In this document: in pieces, positions 10,989 through 23,869 of the stretch
Layout of the letters: each line of letters starts with the position of its first letter
Position numbering within the stretch: position 1 is the stretch's first letter
NCBI GenBank assembly: GCA_946902985.2
Contig: OX336395.1
Location: 287,985,065 to 288,049,064 of the forward strand
DNA length: 64,000 nucleotides
Source: Meconema thalassinum
Taxonomy: Eukaryota > Arthropoda > Insecta > Orthoptera > Tettigoniidae
Direction: 5' to 3'
The notes under the pieces: generated by a model
What the model saw: the letters and a program-made list of their open reading frames with translations, nothing else
Told to the model about the DNA's origin: nothing
The model's database searches: none
Program-made: the position numbers and the translations under genes

Positions 10989-11309
10989 GCTTTTGTACAG
11001 TTCAAAGTTCTCGTCTTCGTTCTGGCTCATTTTTAAATGTCATGGTGGAGGTTATTGTGTGAACAGACTTTAGTGATCCTGTTGTCAACTCAAACCCCGA
11101 GATAATTAAGAGGTAAGTAACGGTAAGTATGAACCCCCGTCTATTTTGGTGTGTTCCACAATGATTTCCTGTGAACTTCGGTGCTCTTATCTCGATAGTA
11201 TCTGTCAGTGCCATTTTTATTGATGTAGCTATGCCGGTGCGATTGATAATTGGCAATCCGATTGAGGGGGCGGATATCTGACAGCCTACTATCCAGGTAA
11301 ACGGGGACA

Positions 11310-14300
11310 GTACCAATTGTAAAATGGATTTACTAAATCAGAAATCTTTGCGGGAGTGGAAGTAACATTTCTCCATATTTCATTGCAATCGCATGAATGG
11401 TTTATGAACGCATACGGATTTTTTTTAAACGATACGCGTGCCTTTTCTCATTTGGTGATTCCACTCGTGAGCTACCTATTGTAAAAAGGACTTACTAAGT
11501 CAGAAACCTTTCATGGAGTGTGCACAACAATTCATCCTAAGTTTCATAGCAAACGGACGAATGATACATGAACGCATACGGGACTTTGTTTAAACGATTC
11601 GCATACCGTCGCTCATTTGTTGAATGTACTTGTGCGATACCTTTTGTAAAGTGGATCTACTATGCCAGAAACATTCCCTGAAGTGTACACAACATCTCAC
11701 CCAAGTTTCATCGCTATCAGACAAATGGTATACGAACGCATACGGGACTTTGTTGAAACGATTCACGGGCTATCGCTCATTAATTGAATCTACTCGTGCG
11801 CTACCAATTGTAAAATGGATTTACTAAATCAGACATATTTTCAGGAGGGGAAACAACATTTCTCCAAATTTCATGGCAATCGCATGAATGGTATATGAAC
11901 GCATACGGATTTTTTAAAACGATACGCGTGCAATTACTCATTTGTTGAATGTACTCGTGAGCTACCTATTGTAAAAAGGATTTACTAAGTCAGAAACCTT
12001 TTTCTGGAGTGTGCACAACAAATCAACCTAAGTTTCATAGCAATCGGATGAATGGTATATGAACTTATACGGGACTTTGTTTAAGCGATTCGAGTACCGT
12101 CGCCCATTTTTTGAATCTACTTGTGCGATACCTATTGTGAAGAGCATATACTAACCCAGAAACATTCTCTGATGTGTACACAACATCTCACACAAGTTTC
12201 ATCGCTATCGGACCAATGGTATATGAACGCATAAGGAACATTGTTGAAACGATTAACGCGCTGTCGCTCATCAATTGAAACTAATCGTGGGCTACCAATT
12301 GTAAAATGGATTTACTAAATCAGAAATTTTTGCGGGAGTGGAAACAACATTGCTCCAAATTTCATTGCAATCGTATGAATGGTATATGAACGCATACGGA
12401 TTTTTTTTAAACGATATGCGTGCTGTTACACATTGGTTGAATCTACTCGTGAGCTACCTATTGTAAAAAGGATTTACCTAGTCAGAAACCTTTCGTGGAT
12501 GTGCACAACAAATCAACCAAAGTTTCATAGCTATCGGATGAATGGTATATGTACGCATTCGGGATTTTGTTTAAGCGATTAGCGTACCATCGCCCATTTG
12601 TTGCATCTACTTGGGCGATACCTATTGTGAAGAGCATATACTAAGCCAGAAACATTCTCTGATGCGTACAGAACATCTCACACAAGTTTCATCGCTATCG
12701 GACCAATGGTATATGAACGCATAAGGAACATTGTTGAAACGATTCACGCGCTGTCGCTCATCAATTGAAACTAATCGTGGGCTACCAATTGTAAAATGGA
12801 TTTACCAAATCAGAAATCTTTGCGGGAGTGGAAGTAACATTTCTCCATATTTCATTGCAATCGCATGAATGGTTTATGAACGCATACGGATTTCTTTTAA
12901 ACGATACGCGTGCCTTTTCTCATTTGGTGATTCTACTCGTGAGGTACCTATTGTAAAAAGGATTTACTAAGTCAGACACCTTTCATGGAGTGTGCACAAC
13001 AATTCATCCTAAGTTTCATAGCAATCGGACGAATGGTACATGAACGCATACGGGACTTTGTTTAAACGATTCGCGTACCGTCGCTCATTTGTTGAATGTA
13101 CTTGTGCGATACCTTTTGTAAAGTGGATCTACTATGCCAGAACCATTCCCTGAAGTGTACACAACATCTCACCCAAGTTTCATCGCTATCAGACAATTGG
13201 TATACGAACGCATACGGGACTTTGTTGAAACGATTCACGCGCTGTCGCTCTTTAATTGAATCTAATCGTGGGCTACCAATTGTAAAATGGATTTACTAAA
13301 TCAGAAATATTTGCGGGAGTGGAAACAACATTTCCTCAAATTTCATTGCAATCACATGAACGGTATATGAACGCATACGGATTTTCTTTTTGAACGATAC
13401 GCGTGCTGTTACTCATTTTTTGAATCTACTCGTGAGCTATCTATTGTAAAAGGGATTTACTAAGTCAGAAACCTTTCCTGGAGTGTGCACATCAATTCAC
13501 CCTAAGTTTCATAGCAATCGGTTGAATGATATATGAACGCATACGGGACTTTGTTTAAGCGATTCACGTACCGTCGCTCATTTGTTGAATCTACTTGTGT
13601 GATACCTATTGTAAAGTCAGTAACATTCCCTGAAGTGTACACAACATCTCACACAAGTTTCATCGCTATCGGACAAATGGTATATGAACGCATACGGGAC
13701 TTTGTTGAAACGATTCACGCGCTATCGCTCATTAATTGAATCTACTCGTGCGCTACCAATTGTAAAATGGATTTACTAAATCAGAAATATTTGCGGGAGG
13801 GGAAACAAAATTTCTGCAAATTCCATTGCAATCTCATGAATGGTATATGAACGCATACGGATTTTTTTAAACGATACGGGTGCTGTTTCTCATATGTTGT
13901 ATCTACTCGTGAGCTACCTATTGTAAAAAGGATTTACTAAGTCAGAAACCTTTCCTGGAGTGTGCACAACAAATCAACCTAACTTTCATAGCAATCGGAT
14001 GAGTGGTATATGAACGCATACGGGACTTTGTTTAAGCGATTCGCGTACCGTCGCTCATTTTTTGAATCTACTTGGGCGATACCTATTGTAAAGTGGATAT
14101 ACTAAGCCAGAAACATTCCCTGAATTGTACACAACATCTTATACAAGTCTCATCGCTATCGAACGAATGGTATATGTACGCATAGGGGACTTGGTTGAAA
14201 CGATTCACGCGCTGTCGCTCATTAAATGAATCTACTCTTGTGGTACCAATTGTAAAATGGATTTACTAAATCAGAAATCTTTGCGGAGTGGAAGTAACAT

Positions 14301-17300
14301 TTCTCCATATTTCATTGCAATCGCAAGAATGGTTTATGAACGCATACGGATTTTTTTAAACGATACGCGTGCATTTTCTCATTGGGTGATTCCACTCGTG
14401 AGCTACCTATTGTAAAAAGGATTTACTAAGTCAGAAACCTTTCATGGAGTGTGCACAACAATTCAGCCTAAGTTTCATTGCAATCGGACGAATGGTACAT
14501 GAACGCATACGGGACTTTGTTTAAACGATTCGCGTACCGTCGCTCATTTGTTGAATGTACTTGTGCGATACCTTTTGTAAAGTGGATCTACTATGCCAGA
14601 AACATTCCCTGAAGTGTACACAACATCTCACCCAAGTTTCATCGCTATCAGACAAATGGTATACGAACGCATACGGGACTTTGTTGAAACGATTCACGCG
14701 CTATCGCTCATTAATTGAATCTACTCGTGCGCTACCAATTGTAAAATGGATTTACTAAATCAGACATATTTTCGGGAGGGGAAACAACATTTCTCCAAAT
14801 TTCATGGCAATCGCATGAATGGTATATGAACGCATATGGATTTTTTTAAAACGATACGCGTGCAATTACTCATTTGTTGAATGTACTCGTGAGCTACCTA
14901 TTGTAAAAAGGATTTACTAAGTCAGAAACCTTTTTCTGGAGTGTGCACAACAAATCAACCTAAATTTCACAGCAATCGGATGAATGGTATATGAACGCAT
15001 ACGGGACTTTGTTTGAGCGATTCGCGTACCGTCGCTCATTTTTTGAATCTACTTGTGCGATACCTATTGTGAAGAGTATATACTAAGCCAGAAACATTCC
15101 CTGATGTGTACACAACATCTCACACAAGTTTCATCGCTATCGGACCAATGGTATATGAACGCATAAGGAACATTGTTGAAACGATTCACGCGCTGTCGCT
15201 CATCAATTGAAACTAATCATGGGCTACCAATTGTAAAATGGATTTACTAAATCAGAAATCTTTGCGGGAGTGGAAACAACATTGCTCCATACTTCATTGC
15301 AATCGAATGAATGGTATATGAACGCATACGGATTTTTTTAAACGATATGCGTGCTGTTACACATTTGTTGAATCTACTCGTGAGCTACCTATTGTAAAAA
15401 GGATTTACCTTGTCAGAAACCTTTCGTGGATGTGCACAACAAATCAACCAAAGTTTCATAGCTATCGGATGAATGGTATATGTACGCATACGGGATTTTG
15501 TTTAAGCGATTCGCGTACCATCGCCCATTTGTTGAATCTACTTGGGCGATACCTATTGTAAATTGGATATACTAAGCCAGAAACATTCCCTGAAGTGTAC
15601 ACAACATATCACCCATGTTTCATCGCTATCAGTCAAATGGTATATGAACGCATACGGGACTTTGTTGAAACGATTCACGCGCTGTCACACTTCAATTGAA
15701 TCTAATCGTGGGCTACCAATTGTAAAATGGCTTTACTAAATCAGAAATCTTTGCGGGAGTGGAAGTAACATTTCTCCATATTTCATTGCAATCGCATGAA
15801 TGGTTTATGAACGCATACGGATTTCTTTTAAACGATACGCGTGCCTTTTCTCATTTGGTGATTCTACTCGTGAGCTCCCCATTGTAAAAAGGATTTACTA
15901 AGTCAGACACCTTTCATGGAGTGTGCACAACAATTCATCCTAAGTTTCATAGCAATCGGACGAATGGTACATGAACGCATACGGGACTTTGTTTAAACGA
16001 TTCGCGTACCGTCGCTCATTTGTTGAATGTACTTGTGCGATACCTTTTGTAAAGTGGATCAACTATGCCAGAACCATTCCCTGAAGTGTACACAACATCT
16101 CACCCAAGTTTCATCGCTATCAGACAATTGGTATACGAACGCATACATGACTTTGTTGAAACGATTCACGCGCTGTCGCACTTTAATTGAATCTAATCGT
16201 GGGCTACCAATTGTAAAATGGATTTACTAAATCAGAAATCTTTGCAGGAGTGGAAACAACATTTCCTCAAATTTCATTGCAATCACATGAATGGTATATG
16301 AACGCATACGGATTTCTTTTTTGAACGATACGCGTGCTGTTACTCATTTTTTGAATCTACTCGTGAGCTATCTATTGTAAAAAGGATTTACTAAGTCAGA
16401 AACATTTCCTGGAGTGTGCACATCAATTCATCCTAAGTTTCATAGCAATCGGTTGAATGATATATGAACGCATACGGGACTTTGTTTAAGCGATTCACGT
16501 ACCGTCGCTCATTTGTTGAATCTACTTGTGTGATACCTATTGTAAAGTCAGTAACATTCCCTGAAGTGTACACAACATCTCACCCAAGATTCATCGCTAT
16601 CGGACAAATGGTATATGAACGCATACGGGACTTTGTTGAAACGATTCACGCGCTTTCGCTCATTAATTGAATCTACTCGTGCACTACCAATTGTAAAATG
16701 GATTTACTAAATCAGAAATATTTGCGGGAGGGGAAACAAAATTTCTACAAATTTCATTTCAATCTCATGAATGGTATATGAACGCATACGGATTTTTTTA
16801 AACGATACGCGTGCTGTTTCTCATATGTTGAATCTACTCGTGAGCTACCTATTGTAAGAAGGATTTACTAAGTCAGAAACCTTTCCTGGAGTGTGCACAA
16901 CAAATGAACCTAACTTTCATAGCAATCGGATGAATGGTATATGAACGCATACGGGACTTTTTTAAGCGATTCGCGTACCGTCGCTCATTTTTTGAATCTA
17001 CTTGGGCGATACCTATTGTAAAGTGGATATACTAAGCCAGAAACATTCCCTGAATTGTACACAACATCTCATACAAGTCTCATCGCTATTGAACGAATGG
17101 TATATGTACTTTAGGGGACATGGTTGAAACGATTCACGCGCTGTCGCTCATTAAATGAATCTACTCTTGTGGTACCAATTGTAAAATGGATTTACTAAAT
17201 CAGAAGACTTTGCGGGAGTGGAAGTAACATTTCTCCATATTTCATTGCAATCGCTTGAATGGTTTATTAACGCATACGGATTTCTTTTAAACGATACGCG

Positions 17301-19280
17301 TGCCTTTTCTCATTTGGTGATTCTACTCGTGAGCTACCTATTGTAAAAAGGATTTACTAAGTCAGAAACCTGTCATGGAGTGTGCACAACAATGCATCCT
17401 AAGTTTCATAGCAATCGGACGAATGGTACATGAACGCATACGGGACTTTGTTTAAACGATTCGCAAATCGACGCTCATTTGTTGAATGTACTTGTGCGAT
17501 ACCTTTTGTAAAGTGGATCTACTATGCCAGAAAAATTCCCTGAAGTGTACACAACATCTCACCCAAGTTTCATCGCTATCAGACAAATGGCATACGAACG
17601 CATACGGGACTTTGTTGAAACGATTCACGCGCTATCGCTCATTAATTGAATCTACTCGTGCGCTACCAATTGTAAAATGGATTTACTAAATCAGAAATAT
17701 TTGCGGTAGGGGAAACAAAATTTCTACAAATTTCATTGCAATCTCATGAATAGTATATGAACGCATACGGATTTTTTTTTAACGATAGGCGTGCTGTTAC
17801 TCATTTTTTGAATCTACTCGTGAGCTATCTATTGTAAAAAGGATTTACTAAGTCAGAAACCTTTCCTGGAGTGTGCACAACAATTCACCCTAAGTTTCAT
17901 AGCAATCGGTTGAATGATATATGAACGCATACGGGACGTTGTTTAAGCGATTCACGTACCGTCACTCATTTGTAGAATCTACTTGTGTGATACCTATTGT
18001 AAAGTCATTAACATTCCCTGAAGTGTACACAACATCTCACCCAAGTTTCATCGCTATCGGACAAATGGTTTATCAACGCATAAGGGACTTTGTTGAAACG
18101 ATTCACGCGCTATCGTTCATTAATTGAAACTACTCGTGCGCTACCAATTGTAAAATGGATTTACTAAATCAGAAATATTTGCGGGAGGGGAAACAAAATT
18201 TCTACAAATTTCATTGCAACCACATGAATGGTATATGAACGCATACGGATTTTTTTTGAACGATACGCGTGCTGTTACTCATTTTTTGAATCTACTCGTG
18301 AGCTATCTATTGTAAAAAGGATTTACTAAGTCAGAAACCTTTCCTGGAGTGTGCACAACAATTCACCCTAAGTTTCATAGCAATCGGTTGAATGATATAT
18401 GAACGCATACGGGACTTTGTTTAAGCGATTAACGTACCGTCGCTCATTTGTTGAATCTACTTGTGTGATACCTATTGTAAAGTCAGTAACATTCCCTGAA
18501 GTGTACACAACATCTCACCCAAGTTTCATCGCTATCGGACAAATGGTATATGAACGCATACTGGACTTTGTTGAAACGATTCACGCGCTATCGCTCATTA
18601 ATTGAATCTACTCGTGCGCTACCAATTGTAAAATGGATTTACTAAATCAGAAATATTTGCGGGAGGGGAAACAAAATTTCTACAAATTTCATTGCAATCT
18701 CATGAATGGTATATGAACGCATACGGATTTTTTTAAACGATATGCGTGCTGTTTCTCATATGTTGAATCTACTCGTGAGTTACCTATTGTAAAAAGGATT
18801 TACTAAGTCAGAAACCTTTCCTGGAGTGTGCACAACAAATCAACCTAACTTTCATAGCAATCGGATGAATGGTATATGAACGCATACGGGACTTTGTTTA
18901 AGCGATTCGCGTACCGTCGCTCATTTTTTGAATCTACTTGGGCGATACCTATTGTAAAGTGGATATACTAAGCCAGAAACATTCCCTGAATTGTACACAA
19001 CATCTCATACAAGTCTCATCGCTATCGAACGAATGGTATATGTACGCATAGGGGACTTGGTTGAAACGATTCACGCGCTGTCGCTCATTAAATGAATCTA
19101 CTCTTGTGGTACCAATTGTAAAATGGATTTACTAAATCAGAAATTTTTGCGGGAGTGGAAGTAACATTTCTCCATATTTCATTGCAATCGCATGAATGGT
19201 TTATGAACGCATTCGGATTTCTTTTAAACGATACGCGTGCCTTTTCTCATTTGGTGATTCCACTCGTGAGCTACGTATTG
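11310..19280 (+). repeat. Satellite array, block 2, with 2931-bp super-period
   Basis: This continues block 1 with the same A-B-C monomers. Equivalent sequence recurs at 11624, 14555 and 17486, and at 13096/16027 and 13533/16464: exactly 2931 bp each time, i.e. six trimers. Block 1 corresponds to block 2 with an offset of 6820 bp, which equals 2931 plus the 3885-bp insert plus its 4-bp duplication. Blocks 1 and 2 were therefore contiguous before that insertion. Several C monomers carry the same 13-bp deletion (for example near 13615, 16550, 18000 and 18480). The block ends in ctac-gtattg, the duplicated target of the palindromic element. Confidence 0.92.
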
Positions 19281-20700
19281 AGTAGGGGGGTAGTAGGAGT
19301 TCCAACGAGTGTCATGGCCGCCGCGTGAGTCCAAGCCAATATCTCTCGAACGCATGATCCGATTTTGACAAATGAGGTGTCGTTGGACTCGGGTTGACGC
19401 CCTCTTTCCAATGGACCACTCATTTTTACCCCTAAATAAAACCTACTCCTACTAGGGGGTGAAATTGTAATGTTTTTAGTGAAAGTCTCTTTTCAAATGC
19501 GACATGTATAATGTGCGCTGCTAAAATGTACTTAAACGTGGTTGCTCATATCGCGCATGCGTTTTACGAGATGCCGCTATGGATGAACATTTTTGTTTTT
19601 GTTTTGTACGCATGCGCACTTGGGATTTTTGTAAGAGGGCGAGCTCTTTGAAAAAAAAAAAATATTGATAAGAAGGGTTTTGGTGGTGAGGAGAGAACTA
19701 GATAGTCGCCTACTTTCCTACGAAGTTTGCCGATATCTCTCGAACGCAAGGTCGGATTTGGACGTGTGACGTGTCAAATCGCTTGTCTCAAAGCCCTATA
19801 TATGTTATTAATAGGTTAAAGTTTTGAGAATGAGGGAAACAGGCGTTTTGGGGGTAAAATTATGATTTTAGACTTTTTCTGATATCTCACGAATGCATGG
19901 TCGGATTTGGTCCTATGACGTGTCAAATGGCTTGTCTCGAAGCCCTCTTTATTTTGGTAATAGGTTAAAGTTTTTGAGAATGAGGGAAACAGAATTTTTT
20001 GTTGTAAAACCGTGATTTTAGACTTTCTGTTATATTTCGCAAATCAATAATGCCGGAGACGTATACGAGGGGTCGTAGGACTCGGGGTGACGCCCCTTTC
20101 CTCCCCCCTTTCGAATATAGTATTTATGTTTAAAAAATGCGAAAGGGCCTAACGACACTTATGTTGAAAACATTTCAGTTTTTAAAACCTTTTCTTAAAT
20201 CTGTCTAAAATGTTCATGACGAGTGGTTGTAGATAGAAAGAGACGATACCACTGGACACGTGTTTCAACGAAGCTATTACTGGCCACGGTGGTGATAAAC
20301 TAATACAGTATTCGCTATTTCGATGGGACGGCGGGTCGAGGGTTCGTTTTCTGATTTTTCGTATGATGGAATTCCTAAGGGGGTCTTTAACGTGTAAACG
20401 ATTATGAGTGACATGACAAATGATAATTCCTTGATCCGATGAAGTTGGCTTTAGATAGAACAAACAGAACTTGGTTATATGTTGCTTGAAGTGAGTATAG
20501 AAAACAAACTTGCTGGGGCACACTGACAGGATGTGAATGTTATTTGAGCTTATTGGAATGCATTGACTTGACTTGACAACAGGGCAATGAAAAAAAGCAC
20601 AGAGATGCTGAGGACACTTGAAGGTCAAACGATACGGCAACCATGGTGGGAGGGGGAAGCTAGGATGATGTCGCCGATCATGTTCAATGTTCAATGGATG
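19281..20700. repeat. Left terminal region of palindromic element
   Basis: Reverse complement of 31785-33204 and homologous to 3580-4944. It carries four subterminal modules (about 19340, 19735, 19884 and 20030). Each is centred on a version of 'atatctctcgaacgca' followed by 'tcggattt', often with 'gtgtcaaat' or 'actcgg.gtgacgccc' next to it. The repeated 'gagaatgagggaaaca' blocks (19825 and 19978) show that part of the region was itself tandemly duplicated with a step of about 150 bp. Confidence 0.8.
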
Positions 20701-21582
20701 AATTTATATTTTGCGAAGCATTGTTCGGAGAGGGTCATGGGACGACTTGTTTTAAGGGTATTTATTTTTTCGATGTTTCCTATGGTGGACTTATTGATTG
20801 AAATAATCCAAAACTGCTAGGGCATGGCCTTGAGATTTTATAAACCGATAATGGGATTTTGACATACAAGATCCACTCAGAACTTGACATGATGTCATTC
20901 TTTTTATGGCTTATGAATTTCCCCAAAAAAGACCCAAAACAACACGATCACGGACTTTTGCTTTTCTTAATATATTGCAAACCCATAATGTAAGATGTTT
21001 ACTGTGAGTGACGAAACCTAGCTAGGTAAAGAAAGAATTATTGTAGGCTACATGTATGGTGACTGACACGTCTTTGACCATTGGAACTTGTTTCCAGATC
21101 TGACTGTAGTACATAGGGAGTATAGGTTGTAGGCATGGCTTGACAAACGGTGTACACAAAATTCAATTTATCGAATTAAGAGTAGACTATCATCAATTAA
21201 TTGGTTAAAGAGTGTAGCTAAAAATATAAAAAATGGTGACTACATTAAACTAAACTGAACCAAGTCGAATCAAACCCAACTGAACCAAACCAAGCCTAAA
21301 GCAAACCAAACCTAATCATGAACAAGCCAAGGGCTTAAGTGTAAAACTTGTGGGGGAATGCAGTCATTGGCAATGTCCAATGAAAGGGATAACGCTCTAC
21401 CTCTAGAGGGTAAGGTAAAGCTAGCGCATGGTGCTAATGCATATTCCCAAGTACATGAACCACACACACACAACTATCCTATGCTGTTTTTATAAGTTAA
21501 CGGTTAAAACTTACTCAGTGGTTACTGAGCAAGATGGTCGCTACACACAACAAGCTTTAAATACTTGAGGGTAATAATCTAC

Positions 21583-21604
21583 ACACACACACACACACAC
21601 ACAC
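21583..21604. repeat. (CA)n microsatellite, left arm
   Basis: An uninterrupted CA run. Its mirror in the right arm (about 30889-30904, as GT) is shorter, so the two arms have drifted in length here. That supports the two arms being separately sequenced, real DNA. Confidence 0.85.
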
Positions 21605-21820
21605 TCGCTTGTTCTAAACTAAACTGTCTTGCTGGCAGTGCTCACACAGTAGGCAAATGACAGAAATGCTTGGCTAACAGAAATACAATCATTTTCGTTT
21701 CTCTAATGTTACCAGCTAACCATTACATGCTATAGTGGTGAGCACATGTGCCTCTTGCACTGGAGTTCGTAACTCGATTTCTAGCTCTAAGGCCTAGAAT
21801 GGATCAAACTAAGAAAGAGG

Positions 21821-21920
21821 GGTATGGTGACGCAGTGTTTAAACTGTTAGCCTTTCACTAAGGTAGACTAGGGTTTGATTTTCGATTAATATACATGTCA
21901 TAAACAAACAAACAAAAAAG
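21821..21920 (+). repeat. tRNA-derived SINE-like sequence, left arm
   Basis: GGTATGGTGACGCAGTG resembles a polymerase III A box and, about 45 bases on, GGGTTTGATTTTCG resembles a B box. An A-rich tail with AAACAAACAAACAAAAAAG follows. This is the layout of a short tRNA-derived retroposon. The mirror copy is at 30570-30669. Confidence 0.45.
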
Positions 21921-22450
21921 CAAAGATAATGTTTAAAACTGATTACACTTGTCTCTTTTCAAATTATTACTTAGATTGCAAATACAAAGGTGGACTGGGT
22001 TTGATATACAGTTAATGCTGCCTAGCCTGTAAGAAAGCCAAACAAGCAAAAGGCGTAGGTAGAGCAGTGGTAAAATCGCTATGTGTAGAGAACTACCTAA
22101 CGGTTTTATGAACTGGCAATGGTATGTCGCATAAACAGTGCAGTATACAATCCAGCAACCATAATTTTTATCTTGTGGAACAGAGAAAACATATATAGAG
22201 AGAGAGATATAGAAAGCTTGTGTATGTATGGGTAGCATTGATTGTTTGACCAGAGAAAATACGATGAGGTAGGATGGGGAGAGGGAGAATTAACACGTAT
22301 ATATGAATGGTAAATAGTATTTTTGTTTTTTTCAATAGTTTTGTTTTTCAAATGCAGTGGTAGATAGCCGTTATTTTGTAAAATATTCTTACTTGCAGTA
22401 GTAATAAGACTCTATGGTTTCGCTAACGCATAGATAGACTGAATTATTGC

Positions 22451-22714
22451 CATGGTCAAGCACTCACATTAAGATCATTTACAAAATCATAAAATGAAAA
22501 ATAAAAAATCTTGTTTTGGAAATATCGTTTTTCAACAGACACAAAATAAATAAAAATGTGTAAACAGCAAAATGGAAAATCCATGGTCAAACACTCACAT
22601 TAAGATCATTTACAAAACCATAAAATGAAAAATAAAAAATCTTGTTTTGGAAATATCGATTTTTTTTCAACATACACAAAATAAATATATCAAAAATTTG
22701 TAAACAGCAAAATG
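22451..22714. repeat. 131-bp tandem duplication, left arm
   Basis: Two copies start CATGGTCAAGCACTCAC (22451) and CATGGTCAAACACTCAC (22582). Both continue through an AT-rich stretch containing CTTGTTTTGGAAATATCG. The open frames read here in either direction are low-complexity F/Y/I-rich peptides and are not credible genes. Confidence 0.75.
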
Positions 22715-23049
22715 GAAAATCAATGTTTCCATATAGACAAAATTTAAAAACCTTAAACGGACATTTAAGAAAATATATGCAAATGGGAAATTGACAAATG
22801 TGTAAATATGAAAATGGAAAAATCCATGTTTCCATATCATGAAATTGAAAAACATCAAACTGTCATAAAAAAAATGCAAATGGAAAATTGACAAATTGCA
22901 ATGTGTGAAATGTGAAATTGAACAAATGGCTATCATTATTTAAAAAAAAAGAACATGGTGCTCTATGGTTGAGGTGTGAAACAAACCCTCTCTACTTATT
23001 TGGACCACCCGAGGCTGAGTAGACTAGTTTTAGTTGTCATACCGCTTTT

Positions 23050-23225
23050 AAAAGTTTGTGTTAAATCTAGGAATTGAACCCAAGAGCTTGTAGGGGAGAT
23101 CCAAGGTTATAATATGTTAAACAGATAGCCTTGCATGTAGGGTGTGGTAGCTATATAGAGATGAGACGTTTCGCTCGGGGGAGGGAGGCATGGAGATCTG
23201 CATCAAACCAGTCAAAAGACTGACG
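23050..23225 (-). repeat. LINE-related fragment, left arm
   Basis: The minus strand carries 'actggtttgatgcagatctc' and 'catctctatatagctac', which are shared with 44070-44180 where a LINE fragment continues into recognisable coding sequence. Further along, on the minus strand, GGGTTCAATTCC resembles a tRNA B box. The mirror copy is at 29270-29440. Confidence 0.45.
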
Positions 23226-23521
23226 ACTCAAACAACAACATGTAGAGCTCACCAAAATAATGTTGTGTTACGGAAAATGTTAGTCAACGAACAGTAATGC
23301 ATTACTAAAACCCATGACACGATACCTAAGAGCTTTTCTAAAATTATTTTATAATGCCTTTAACCCTATATTAAACACCCAGTTCACAAGACTCATAACT
23401 GCAATGTTATGGTCAAACAAAACAAAATCTATATTTCAAAACAAACAAGTGGTTTAGTCAATGTATACTGGAAAAAGTTTTATAAACACTCAAGTCCACA
23501 AAAATAATTAAATTAGTAACA

Positions 23522-23606
23522 GTCAGGTTGACCGAGTGGTTATGGTGTTTGACTTAAGTTCAAATTTTCTGTACAAGAAAGCAAGGTTTCGAATCCCTTA
23601 CCTGAT
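23522..23606 (+). tRNA. tRNA-Leu(UAA)-like sequence, probably pseudogene or SINE head, left arm
   Basis: Eighty-five bases fold like a class II tRNA. The acceptor strands GTCAGGT/ACCTGAT pair, with one G-T. The anticodon stem TTTGA/TCAAA is perfect around loop CTTAAGT (anticodon TAA), and there is a long variable arm. The A-box region TGACCGAGTGG is close to consensus. The T-arm is imperfect: GGTTTCGAATCC has an extra T and only four clear stem pairs, and no T-run terminator follows directly. I therefore favour a pseudogene or SINE-type derivative. The mirror copy is at 28884-28968. Confidence 0.45.
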
Positions 23607-23869
23607 ATAACTATTGCCTCAACATGGCTTGACCACACTGTATTATTGTGTACTCGGTACACAAACCATAAATAGAGTGTATTGTTTAAGGTCACTCTCT
23701 TTGCGAACATAGTCAGAGACTGTTGATGGTTAACAATTGCATTAATAGTGGGACATAGGGATAGCAATTAAGAAAAACAGACATACCCATACACTATTTT
23801 TATTTATTTAATGTAAGTACTTGTACAATAGTTATATACAAACTACAACTCTCTTTTGTCTATAACTAT

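Larger units (their letters stand above)
7425..11309. mobile_element. 3885-bp insertion with TG...CA ends and 4-bp target duplication
   Basis: The satellite is split exactly: gtac (7421-7424) is repeated at 11310-11313. Uninterrupted satellite equivalents at about 14241 and 17171 read ggtaccaattg with no insert. The insert starts TGCCCCCGT and ends ACGGGGACA, which is a 9-bp inverted end with one mismatch. TG...CA ends plus 4-bp duplications fit an LTR retroelement or a very long solo LTR; some cut-and-paste families also make 4-bp duplications. I found no second LTR copy inside. Near the left end there is a TATA-like AATAAAAGGG (7921), near the right end another TATA (10733) and a polyadenylation signal (10983). 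No intact gene is visible. Confidence 0.75.

Noticed and set aside
4945..19280. Many 65-68-codon plus-strand open frames with nearly identical sequence
   Set aside because: They recur once per satellite trimer at the same phase, use the repeat's own sequence and have no start context or domain. They are by-products of the tandem repeat.
11310..19280. CRISPR-like array
   Set aside because: Repeats are long monomers without unique spacers, in eukaryotic repeat DNA, with no cas genes.
20182..20694. 170-codon minus-strand frame in the left terminal region (and 31792-32304)
   Set aside because: It is not kept intact in Polinton A and has no recognisable domain. Its partial similarity is noted as a weak finding, but I do not call it a gene.
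22587..22936. F/Y/I-rich frames of 82-101 codons at 21933-22936 and 29554-30557
   Set aside because: They are low-complexity translations of AT-rich duplicated DNA and overlap each other in several frames.
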